Assembly: GCF_017916425.1 (NCBI RefSeq)
Contig: NZ_JAFMSX010000002.1
Coordinates: 1,048,413 to 1,112,412, forward strand
Direction of reading: 5' to 3'
Length of the DNA stretch: 64,000 nt
Origin: Nocardioides sp. SYSU D00065
GTDB taxonomy: Bacteria > Actinomycetota > Actinomycetes > Propionibacteriales > Nocardioidaceae
Under the pieces are notes generated by a model. It saw only the letters and a program-made list of their open reading frames with translations, searched no databases and was not told the DNA's origin. Shown here one piece after another: positions 48,782 to 57,561 of this stretch (position 1 is the first letter of the stretch; every line of letters starts with the position of its first letter). The position numbers and the translations under genes were made by a program.

Positions 48782-49593
48782 GCGCGGCCCCTCCGTTCCC
48801 AGTCGAACGGCGACCCGACATGGGGCGCGTGGTCGTGGTCGCCTGCGACGTCGTGGTCGTGCGCGTGGTGGGTGTGCGAGGCGACCTCCTGGCTCAGCGG
48901 CGGGCCGTCGTAGGCGACCCACCCGTCCCGCATGACCACGCTGCGGTCGATGAGCGGCGCCATCGGCCCGATCTCGTGCGCGACCAGCAGGATCGTGGCC
49001 CCGCGCGCCTTGAGGCGGCCGAGGGCGTCCGCCAGTGCCTGCTGGTTGGGCAGGTCGACGCCCGCGGTCGGCTCGTCGAGGACCAGCAGGTCCGGCTCGC
49101 CGGCCAGCGCCCGGGCGATGAGCACCCGCTGCTGCTGTCCGCCCGAGAGCTGGGAGACGCCGTGCGTGGCCCGGTCGGCGAGGCCGACGACCTCGAGCGC
49201 GGAGTCCACTGCTCGACGGTCGGCCGGGCCGGCCGGACGCAGCAGGCGGCGACGCCCGACCCGACCCGAGGCAACGACCTCGCGCACGGTGGCGGGTACG
49301 CCGCCGGTGGCCGTCGATCGCTGCGGCACGAAGCCCAGCCGGCGCCAGTCGGCGAAGTTCTCGATGGGGGTGCCGAAGAGCCGCACCGAGCCGCGGGCGT
49401 GAGGCAGCAGACCGGTGACGGCGCGGACGAGCGTCGACTTGCCCGAGCCGTTGGGGCCCAGCAGGGTCACCATGTCGCCCGTGCGCACGGTCAGGTCGAC
49501 GTCACGCAGGATGGGCCGGCCCCCGATGGAGACGGACACCTGCTCCAGGACGACGGGCGCTGCGGTGGGCGGGGGCGCGGGGGATCGGGTCAC
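48778..49593 (-). CDS. znuC: Zinc ABC transporter ATP-binding protein
   Basis: ATPase of 271 aa. Walker A GPNGSGKST near 43-51, Q-loop PQRS, signature LSGGQQQRVLIARAL, Walker B LLVLDEPTAGVDLP and the H-loop His (LLVAHE). The C-terminus adds a His-rich end (SHTHHAHDHD and HDHAPH). GTG 49593 overlaps znuA by 4 bp; the frame is open further upstream but within znuA. Confidence 0.95.
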   Translation of the reverse strand: MTRSPAPPPTAAPVVLEQVSVSIGGRPILRDVDLTVRTGDMVTLLGPNGSGKSTLVRAVTGLLPHARGSVRLFGTPIENFADWRRLGFVPQRSTATGGVPATVREVVASGRVGRRRLLRPAGPADRRAVDSALEVVGLADRATHGVSQLSGGQQQRVLIARALAGEPDLLVLDEPTAGVDLPNQQALADALGRLKARGATILLVAHEIGPMAPLIDRSVVMRDGWVAYDGPPLSQEVASHTHHAHDHDVAGDHDHAPHVGSPFDWERRGRA

Positions 49594-50612
49594 GAGCAGC
49601 CGTTGGCCTGCTGGAGTGCGGTGAGGTTGGCGCGCATGAGGGAAAGGTAGTCCTCGTCGGCCGTGTCGTCCGAGAGCCCCTCGATCGGGTCGAGCACCGC
49701 GGTCTCCACGCCCAGGTCGTCGGCCAGGGTCTCGGCCATCTTGGGGCTGACCAGCCGCTCCGAGAACACCGTGGTCACCCCCTCCTCGGTGATGAGCTCC
49801 TGCAGGTGGGCGAGGTCCGCTGCGGTGGGCTCGGCGTCGGGGGAGAGGCCCGCGATGGCCTCGAAGTCGAGCCCGTAGCGCGCGAGGTAGCCGAAGGCCT
49901 CGTGGCTGACCACCGTGGTGGTCCGCTCGCACGTGGCCAGGCCCTCGGTGTACTCGCGGTCGAGCGCCTCCAGGTCGGTGCGCAGCTGCTCGGCGTTGTC
50001 GGCGTACGTCTGGGCGCCGTCGGGGTCGACCTCGCCCAGCTCGTCGGCGACGGCCTCCGCGAAGTCGGCGACCAGCAGCGGGTCGAGCCAGAAGTGCGGG
50101 TCGAGGTCACCGTGGTCGTGGCCCTCCTCGGCGTGCTCCTCCTCGGCGTGCTCCTCGTCCTCGTGGGCGGCGTGCTCCTCGGCGGTCTCGCCCTCGTGGC
50201 CCTCCTCGTGCTCGTCGGCGTGCTCGTCGGCGTGCTCGTCGGCGTGCTCGTCGGCGGGCCGCAGCTCCACGACGGCGGCGGCGTCGAGCACCGGCGCCTC
50301 GGCGGTGGCCGCCGTGTCGTCGACGGCCGGCTGGAAGCCCTCCTCGAGCACGACCAGGTCCGCCTCCTCGATCGCGGCGGTCTGCGCGATGCTGAGGTCG
50401 AGGTCGTGCGGCTCCTGGCCGGGCTGGGTGAGGTTCTCGACCGACCACTCGTCGCCCGCCACCTGCTCGGTCACCCACGCCAGCGGGTAGAAGGACGCCA
50501 CGGCCCGGCGACCACTTCCGGAGGCGTCGTCCTCTGTCTGAGCGCATCCGGCAAGGAGGGCGGCTGCGGTCAGGAGGCTGGCGAGGGGAACGAGGCGGGT
50601 GGCGGGCGACAT
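49590..50612 (-). CDS. znuA: Zinc ABC transporter substrate-binding lipoprotein
   Basis: Cluster A-I solute-binding lipoprotein of 340 aa. Lipobox LLAGC (Cys about 23), first metal ligand region PHDLDLS (His near 69), then a His/Asp/Glu-rich loop of about 55 residues (repeated HADE) typical of zinc rather than manganese binders, then DPHFWLDP and VSHEAFGYLARYGL for the other ligands. The loop is coded by a 12-bp repeat. ATG 50612 sits inside the first Zur-like box. First gene of znuA-znuC-znuB-zur. Confidence 0.95.
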   Translation of the reverse strand: MSPATRLVPLASLLTAAALLAGCAQTEDDASGSGRRAVASFYPLAWVTEQVAGDEWSVENLTQPGQEPHDLDLSIAQTAAIEEADLVVLEEGFQPAVDDTAATAEAPVLDAAAVVELRPADEHADEHADEHADEHEEGHEGETAEEHAAHEDEEHAEEEHAEEGHDHGDLDPHFWLDPLLVADFAEAVADELGEVDPDGAQTYADNAEQLRTDLEALDREYTEGLATCERTTTVVSHEAFGYLARYGLDFEAIAGLSPDAEPTAADLAHLQELITEEGVTTVFSERLVSPKMAETLADDLGVETAVLDPIEGLSDDTADEDYLSLMRANLTALQQANGCS

Positions 50613-50648
50613 GAGAACGATTCTCAGCGAGACTGAGAACCGTTGTCA
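50612..50648 (-). promoter_or_regulatory. Two tandem Zur-box-like operators
   Basis: Two 15-bp near-palindromes: 50612-50626 (plus strand TGAGAACGATTCTCA) and 50634-50648 (TGAGAACCGTTGTCA), centres 22 bp apart, two helical turns. The first overlaps the znuA start codon. They match the Fur/Zur pattern TGANAA-N3-TTNTCA, and the operon they precede encodes zinc import and Zur. Confidence 0.85.
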
Positions 50649-50693
50649 AACCGACGCGGCCGGCACGGCGCGACGTGGGCCTAGGCTGGGGCG

Positions 50694-51020
50694 GTGCTCG
50701 TCGTGACTCGGCTCCGTACGCCCGCCGACCCTGCCGCCGAGGACCAGCTGCGCGCCGGTCTGCTGCAGGCGCTCGGCGTCCTCGCCAGCAAACCGGGCTA
50801 CGTCGGGGGAGAGGTCGGGCGCAACGTGGACGAGCCGACCCTCTGGGTGCTGAGCACCCGCTGGGAGAACGTCGGGTCCTACCGGCGGGCGCTGGGGTCG
50901 TACGAGGGCAAGATGCACGTACAGCCGCTGATGGTGCATGCGCTCGACGAGCCCAGTGCCTACGAGCTGGTCGAGGAGGGGACCGACCTCAACGAGGCCC
51001 AGCCGCGCTCGATAGGGTGA
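50694..51020 (+). CDS. Antibiotic biosynthesis monooxygenase-like protein
   Basis: Protein of 108 aa with the dimeric ferredoxin-like ABM fold (LVVTRLRTPADPA, LASKPGYVGGEVGRNVDEPT, WVLSTRWENVGSYRRALGSYEGK). Such proteins vary from quinone oxygenases to heme-degrading enzymes; no catalytic residues distinguish it. GTG 50694 is 6 nt after TAGGCT (50682-50687). Divergent from znuA, upstream of glyS. Function unknown. Confidence 0.8.
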   Translation: MLVVTRLRTPADPAAEDQLRAGLLQALGVLASKPGYVGGEVGRNVDEPTLWVLSTRWENVGSYRRALGSYEGKMHVQPLMVHALDEPSAYELVEEGTDLNEAQPRSIG

Positions 51021-51083
51021 GCGCTCGCGCCCACGAGCCGGCAGCCAGCCGGCCCGACCTGCCCCATCCTGAAGGACTTCACC

Positions 51084-52484
<1,401 letters not shown>

Positions 52485-52540
52485 GGGCAGGCGCCACGGG
52501 GTGACGGGCCGCGCCGCCTGCGCCGTGCCACGATGACGAC

Positions 52541-53137
52541 ATGTGGCGCACCCTGCTCGTCCCGGCGGCCCTGACGCTGTCGCTGGCGGCGTGCTCGGGG
52601 TCCGGTCCCGGAGCGGGGGCGCCGGCCAGCCCCGGCACGGCCACCGCCCGGACGGTCGGCACCGAGCCGGGCACTGATCTCGAGCTGGGGCAGTCGGCCG
52701 TGCTGGTGTGGCAGCCCGCCGCCGACGTCACGGGTGAGCTCGAGCTCAGCGTCGACGAGGTCGCCGAGCAACGCCGCTCGGTCCTCGACGGCTGGACGCG
52801 CGACGACGCCATGGCCGCCTCGCGGCCCTACTTCGTCACGGTGACCCTCGCCAACGTCGGCGAGGCGGACCTCGGCGGCCAGGACGTCCCGCTCTACCTG
52901 CGCGACACCGACGGAGCCCTCGGCGCCCCGTGGACGGTGGGCGGCGACTTCAGGGCCTGCCAGAGCGGCCCGCTGCCCAGCCCGTTCGAGCCGGACGCCG
53001 AGGCCGCGATGTGCCTGGTCTACCTCGTCCCCGAGGGCGGCCGGGTGCGCGACATGGTCTTCCAGCCGACGGAGGGCTTCGACCCGATCACGTGGAGCGG
53101 CGACGTCCGCGAGCCGCGCCGGCGCGGCGAGGACTGA
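52541..53137 (+). CDS. Lipoprotein, unknown function
   Basis: Exported lipoprotein of 198 aa with lipobox LAAC (Cys about 18), Gly/Pro/Ala-rich linker, then a beta-rich domain (PYFVTVTLANVGEADLGGQDV) like the DUF4352-type immunoglobulin fold. Cys pair FRACQSG / AAMCLVY may form a disulfide. No more specific family recognised. ATG 52541. Confidence 0.75.
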   Translation: MWRTLLVPAALTLSLAACSGSGPGAGAPASPGTATARTVGTEPGTDLELGQSAVLVWQPAADVTGELELSVDEVAEQRRSVLDGWTRDDAMAASRPYFVTVTLANVGEADLGGQDVPLYLRDTDGALGAPWTVGGDFRACQSGPLPSPFEPDAEAAMCLVYLVPEGGRVRDMVFQPTEGFDPITWSGDVREPRRRGED

Positions 53138-53174
53138 ATTTGGGCCGGGCCCCCACCGGCTCGACAATGGGGGC

Positions 53175-54314
53175 ATGACCGCGCTGCCCCACTCGCTGAC
53201 GCTCGGGTCGCTGCGCGTCGAGACGCCGGTCGTGCTCGCCCCGATGGCCGGCATCACCAACGCGGCCTACCGGCGGCTGTGCGCCGAGCAGGGGGCCGGC
53301 CTCTACGTCAGCGAGATGATCACCAGCCGCGGCCTGGTCGAGGGCGACGAGACGACGCAGAAGATGCTCGTCTTCGACGAGCTCGAGAAGGTCCGCTCGG
53401 TCCAGCTCTACGGCACCGACCCGGTCTACATGGGCAAGGCGGTGGAGATCCTCTGCGGCGACCACGGCGTGGCCCACGTCGACCTCAACTTCGGCTGCCC
53501 GGTCCCCAAGGTGACCCGCAAGGGCGGCGGCGGGGCACTGCCGTGGAAGCGCGGCCTGCTCGCCGAGATCCTCGAGCACGCCGTCGCGGCCGCGGCGCCG
53601 TACGGCGTCCCGGTCACGATGAAGACCCGCAAGGGGCTCGACGAGCAGCACCTCACCTACCTCGACGCGGGACGCATCGCGCAGGAGTCAGGCGTCGCCG
53701 CCATCGCCCTGCACGGGCGCACCGTCCAGCAGGCGTACTCCGGCGAGGCCGACTGGGACGCCATCGGCGCCCTCGTCGACCACGTCGACATCCCCGTGCT
53801 CGGCAACGGCGACATCTGGGAGGCGGCCGACGCCCTCCGGATGGTGGCGCAGACCGGGGCTGCGGGCGTCGTCGTGGGACGCGGCTGCCTGGGCCGGCCG
53901 TGGCTGTTCCGCGACCTCGCGGCCGCCTTCCACGGCGAGCAGGTGGCGACGCTGCCGACGCTCGGCGAGGTGCGCACCATGATGCGTCGTCACGCCGAGC
54001 TGCTCTCCGAGCACATGGGGGAGCAGCGCGGGTGCAAGGAGTTCCGCAAGCACGTCACGTGGTACCTCAAGGGCTTCCGGGCCGGCGGCGAGCTGCGTCA
54101 CCGACTGGCCCTGGTCGACTCGCTGGCGACGCTCGACGTGCTGCTGGCAGAGCTCGACCCAGACGAGCCCTTCCCCGCGCACGAGCTCGGCACCCCGCGT
54201 GGCCGGCAGGGCTCGCCGCGCGCCAGGGTGGCGCTGCCCGAGGGCTGGCTCGACGACACCGACGGCCGCGGAGCGCACGTGCGCGAGGACGCGCTCGAGA
54301 CGACCGGCGGCTGA
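53175..54314 (+). CDS. dusB: tRNA dihydrouridine synthase DusB-type
   Basis: FMN-dependent tRNA dihydrouridine synthase of 379 aa. Seen: VVLAPMAGITNAAYRRL, DLNFGCPVPKVTRKGGG with the catalytic Cys, VTMKTRKG, IALHGRTVQQAYSG, IPVLGNGDIW and VVGRGCLGRPWLF. ATG 53175 is 4 nt after an ACAATGG box. C-terminal 40 residues form a variable tail. Family subtype from context and sequence look. Confidence 0.95.
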   Translation: MTALPHSLTLGSLRVETPVVLAPMAGITNAAYRRLCAEQGAGLYVSEMITSRGLVEGDETTQKMLVFDELEKVRSVQLYGTDPVYMGKAVEILCGDHGVAHVDLNFGCPVPKVTRKGGGGALPWKRGLLAEILEHAVAAAAPYGVPVTMKTRKGLDEQHLTYLDAGRIAQESGVAAIALHGRTVQQAYSGEADWDAIGALVDHVDIPVLGNGDIWEAADALRMVAQTGAAGVVVGRGCLGRPWLFRDLAAAFHGEQVATLPTLGEVRTMMRRHAELLSEHMGEQRGCKEFRKHVTWYLKGFRAGGELRHRLALVDSLATLDVLLAELDPDEPFPAHELGTPRGRQGSPRARVALPEGWLDDTDGRGAHVREDALETTGG

Positions 54315-54400
54315 GCGTCGGCGCGCGCGGCGGGGGGCGCCGCCCCGGGATCCGTCACTGGTGAGGCGGAACACCTCGGTTTTAACCGTGGAAGATTGGG

Positions 54401-54481
54401 ACAGGTCGAGAGACCTGTGCTTCACTCGATGATCGCGCCGGCGTGGGCACGAGGTCTCCCATCCTCCTCGTGGTTCGGCGC
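54401..54481 (+). promoter_or_regulatory. Structured leader upstream of cell-wall-type gene
   Basis: Two consecutive hairpins: ACAGGTC-GAGA-GACCTGT (54401-54418), and a longer one made of GCGCCG / CGGCGC (54435-54440 with 54476-54481) enclosing CACGAGG / CCTCGTG (54448-54454 with 54466-54472). They lie before the exported SH3/ARB_07466 gene. c-di-AMP (ydaO-type) riboswitches often precede wall-lysis genes in actinobacteria, but I do not recognise that core here. Confidence 0.45.
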
Positions 54482-54516
54482 AGTCCCCCGTCAGCAACCG
54501 CAAAGGAATCAGCGCT

Positions 54517-55443
54517 GTGGCTCAGCATCGCCACAAGCGGGAAACCCCTGCTAAGCCTCGTTCGTCCTCGATCCCCCGCTCCGTCCTGGTCTCCGCACCG
54601 ATCGCCGTCGTGGCGACGCTGTCGGCCGTGACCATGGGCGTGCTCACCGCCGAGCCGGCGCCCGCCGACAACCTCCTTGCCTCGTCGAGCACCTCCTCGT
54701 CGAGCACCTCCCAGTCGATCTCCGGCGCGACCGCCCTCGAGCGGCGCACCGACACGCCCGTGTCGCGCTCGCGCATCCGCACCGCCGCCCGTGCCGAGGC
54801 GGCCGCCCGGGAGGCCATCAGCGTCAACCGGCAGGCGCGTCGCCTGGCGCAGAAGGTCGACGACCGCCTGTGGACCACCGAGGTCCTCAACCTCTGGGAC
54901 GGGCCGTCGGAGAAGTCCGAGAAGCACGGCGTGATCCAGGCCCTCGAGCAGGTACGGGTCACCGGCCGCCGCCAGGCGGGCCGCACTCAGATCGTCATCG
55001 ACGGCCAGTCCCGGTGGGTCACCTCGCAGTACCTCGCTCAGAACAAGCCGAAGCCCGAGAAGGCCGACAAGGGCGAGCCCGCCGGCCCGAGCATGGGCGG
55101 CACCTGCACCAACGGCTCCGTGATCGACGCGGGCCGCGCGACGCTGTACGAGATCCACGACGTGGTCTGCGCGAACTGGCCCGAGATCACCAGCTACGGC
55201 ACGTGGCGCGGCGACGGCGAGCACGGGCAGGGCCGGGCCATGGACATCATGGTCTCGGGGGAGACCGGCTGGGCCGTGGCGAACTTCCTGCAGGCCAACT
55301 ACGCCTCGCTCGGCGTGGAGTACATCATCTACGCCCAGCACATCTGGTCGGTGGAGCGCGCCGGCGAGGGCTGGCGCGGCATGTCCAACCGCGGCTCGGT
55401 CACCGCCAACCACTACGACCACGTGCACGTCACCGTCTACTGA
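54517..55443 (+). CDS. Secreted protein with SH3-like and ARB_07466-like domains
   Basis: Protein of 308 aa, exported: a basic N-terminus, a helix about 21-45 (VLVSAPIAVVATLSAVTMGVL), then a Ser/Thr linker, an Ala/Arg-rich helical part, an SH3-like segment (about 125-180: LNLWDGPSEKSEKHG) and a C-terminal ARB_07466-like domain (from about 200; GTWRGDGEHGQGRAMDI, NHYDHVHVTVY with His-x-His ending), as in actinobacterial wall-associated proteins related to M15-type peptidases. GTG 54517 with AGGA 10 nt before. Wall hydrolysis is inferred. Confidence 0.82.
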   Translation: MAQHRHKRETPAKPRSSSIPRSVLVSAPIAVVATLSAVTMGVLTAEPAPADNLLASSSTSSSSTSQSISGATALERRTDTPVSRSRIRTAARAEAAAREAISVNRQARRLAQKVDDRLWTTEVLNLWDGPSEKSEKHGVIQALEQVRVTGRRQAGRTQIVIDGQSRWVTSQYLAQNKPKPEKADKGEPAGPSMGGTCTNGSVIDAGRATLYEIHDVVCANWPEITSYGTWRGDGEHGQGRAMDIMVSGETGWAVANFLQANYASLGVEYIIYAQHIWSVERAGEGWRGMSNRGSVTANHYDHVHVTVY

Positions 55444-55500
55444 GGCGGCCGACGAGCCAGTCGCCTCGGTGTCCGCGGCGCTCGCTAGGCTGACCGGCCG

Positions 55501-56817
55501 ATGAGCATCGAGGAGCTGTACGACGACGCGGCGCGCGAGCGCCTGGTCGAGGAGCCGCCCAAGCGGGTCGACGCGCCGGTGCGGCTGGCGTTCGAGCGCG
55601 ACCGGGCGCGCGTCGTGCATGCGGCGGCGTCGCGCCGGCTCGCCGCCAAGACCCAGGTCGTGGGCCCGCAGACCGACGACTTCGTCCGCAACCGGCTCAC
55701 CCACAGCCTCGAGGTGGCCCAGATCGCCCGCGACCTCGCGCGCGCCCTCGGCACCCACCCGGACATCGCCGAGACCGCCGCACTGGCCCACGACATGGGC
55801 CACCCGCCGTTCGGCCACAACGGCGAGCGGGTGCTGGCCGAGCTGAGCGCCGACTGCGGCGGGTTCGAGGGCAACGCCCAGACGCTGCGGCTGCTGACCC
55901 GGCTCGAGTCGAAGACCTTCGACGCCGACGGCGCTTCGGTCGGCCTCAACCTCACGCGGGCCACCCTCGACGCCTGCACCAAGTACCCCTGGCCCCGGTC
56001 GGAGGCGACCGGTCCGCACGGCGTGCACGCCGACGGCACCCCGCGCGTGGTGGTGAAGTTCGGCGTCTACGACGACGACCGGCCGGTGTTCGACTGGCTG
56101 CGCGCCGGCGTCGCGGGGCGGCGGCGCTGCGTGGAGGCGCAGGTGATGGACCTCGCCGACGACGTCGCCTACTCGGTGCACGACGTCGAGGACGGCATCG
56201 TGGCCGGCCGGCTCGACCTGACCAGCCTCGACCGCGCGGCCCTGTGGGAGACGGTGCGTTCGTGGTACCTGCCCGGTGCCGACGACGCCACGCTCGACTC
56301 CGCCCTCGACGGCCTGCGGGCCGTCGGGAGCTGGCCGCGGTCCTCCTACGACGGCAGCAGGCGCAGCCTCGCCGCCATCAAGAACCTCACCAGCGACCTC
56401 ATCGGCCGCTTCTGCGGCGGCGTCCAGCAGGCGACGTTCGCCGCCACCGAGTCCGTGCCGCTCGTACGGCACCGGGCCGACCTGGTCGTCCCGGAGGACA
56501 CCGAGGTGGAGATCGCGGTGCTCAAGGGCATCGCCGCCCACTACGTGATGCAGGCCGGCGACCGGGTGGCGCTGATGGAGCGGCAGCGCCAGCTCGTGGC
56601 CGAGCTGGTGGAGTGGACCTGGGCGCGGGGCGCGGACGGCCTCGACCCGGTCTTCGTCGCCGACTGGGACGAGGCGGCCGACGACGCCGCCCGCCGGCGG
56701 GTGGTCATCGACCAGGTCGCGTCGCTGACCGACGCGAGCGCCCTCGCGCGCCACACCGCGCTCGCCCCCACCGGGTGGGCGCGGGCGAGCGCGGCGTCGC
56801 GTCAGGTCGGGAGCTAG
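55501..56817 (+). CDS. dgt: dGTPase family protein (HD domain)
   Basis: Deoxyguanosinetriphosphate triphosphohydrolase-like protein of 438 aa. HD residues: NRLTHSLEVAQIARDLARALG, ALAHDMGHPPFGHNGE (HD pair), and VMDLADDVAYSVHDVEDG with the later Asp. The role is cleavage of dGTP (or another dNTP) to nucleoside and triphosphate. ATG 55501 lies 9 nt after TAGGCT (55486-55491). Upstream of dnaG as in mycobacteria. Ends with a 4-bp overlap with the convergent gene. Confidence 0.93.
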   Translation: MSIEELYDDAARERLVEEPPKRVDAPVRLAFERDRARVVHAAASRRLAAKTQVVGPQTDDFVRNRLTHSLEVAQIARDLARALGTHPDIAETAALAHDMGHPPFGHNGERVLAELSADCGGFEGNAQTLRLLTRLESKTFDADGASVGLNLTRATLDACTKYPWPRSEATGPHGVHADGTPRVVVKFGVYDDDRPVFDWLRAGVAGRRRCVEAQVMDLADDVAYSVHDVEDGIVAGRLDLTSLDRAALWETVRSWYLPGADDATLDSALDGLRAVGSWPRSSYDGSRRSLAAIKNLTSDLIGRFCGGVQQATFAATESVPLVRHRADLVVPEDTEVEIAVLKGIAAHYVMQAGDRVALMERQRQLVAELVEWTWARGADGLDPVFVADWDEAADDAARRRVVIDQVASLTDASALARHTALAPTGWARASAASRQVGS

Positions 56818-57140
56818 GGCAGGTCGCCCTGCGGGTAGGGGTTGTCCTGCCGCGCGGTGCTCTCGGGGTTGAGCTGGTCCTCGAGGTCGGAGCGGTGCTC
56901 GCCGTTGCCCGAGGGCGTCACCTTGTCGGCGGCCGAGCCGGCGGCCGAGGCGACCTTGTCCTTGACGACGGGGGCCTTCTCCTTGGCCAGGTCGGCCGCC
57001 TGGTGCGCCTTCTCCTGCACCCGCGGGTCCTCCTTGACGCGGGTGGCGGCCTTCTTGATCTGTTCGTAGCGCTCCCGGCCGGCACGGGCGCCGAGCACGT
57101 AGCCGACGCCTCCGGCGACGAGCAGCATGAGCTTCTTCAT
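56814..57140 (-). CDS. YtxH-like small membrane-anchored protein
   Basis: Protein of 108 aa: N-terminal helix KKLMLLVAGGVGYVLGARAG, then a long Lys/Glu/Ala-rich amphipathic stretch and a polar end. This is the YtxH/DUF layout of envelope stress proteins. ATG 57140. Next to the DUF3618 gene; both may form one unit. Function unknown. Confidence 0.75.
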   Translation of the reverse strand: MKKLMLLVAGGVGYVLGARAGRERYEQIKKAATRVKEDPRVQEKAHQAADLAKEKAPVVKDKVASAAGSAADKVTPSGNGEHRSDLEDQLNPESTARQDNPYPQGDLP

Positions 57141-57182
57141 GATGGGTCTCCCTCCTCGGGCGAGCGGATGTGAGTGGTGCGG

Positions 57183-57446
57183 TCAGTGGACGCGGCGACG
57201 GCGCCAGAGCAGCAGCACGACCGCCATCGCGACCAGCGAGCCGGCGGCTGCGAGCACCTCCGGACGCGGAGTGCCGTCGTCGGTCGTCGCGGAGTCCTTG
57301 AGCGAGGCGACCTTGCGGCGAGCCCGTGCCTTGACGTCGAGCTTCGCGGCGAGCTCGTCGATCGTGCCGGCCAGCTGCTCGCGCTGGGCCTCGATCTCGG
57401 CCTCGATCTCGGCGGGCGTCTTCTGCCCTCCCTGCGGAGCAGTCAT
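57183..57446 (-). CDS. DUF3618 family protein
   Basis: Protein of 87 aa with the DUF3618 pattern: PAEIEAEIEAQREQLAGTIDELAAKLDVKA followed by a single C-terminal membrane helix VLAAAGSLVAMAVVLLLW and RRRR. Usually beside YtxH-like or phage-holin-like genes; here it is upstream of the YtxH-like gene, 42 bp apart. Envelope role inferred. Confidence 0.85.
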   Translation of the reverse strand: MTAPQGGQKTPAEIEAEIEAQREQLAGTIDELAAKLDVKARARRKVASLKDSATTDDGTPRPEVLAAAGSLVAMAVVLLLWRRRRVH

Positions 57447-57561
57447 GGCACGACCCTGTCAAACTCGCCCGTCGACCACCAGCCACGCCCGCCCCAAGGG
57501 GTGGCCGGGGCGTGTGGAGACCGCGACGTGGTGGTGGGTGACCGCCCGTAGACTCCCCGGC

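Noticed and set aside
54315..54516. Known c-di-AMP riboswitch
   Set aside because: The gene type fits, but the conserved ydaO core could not be recognised, so only a structured leader is reported.
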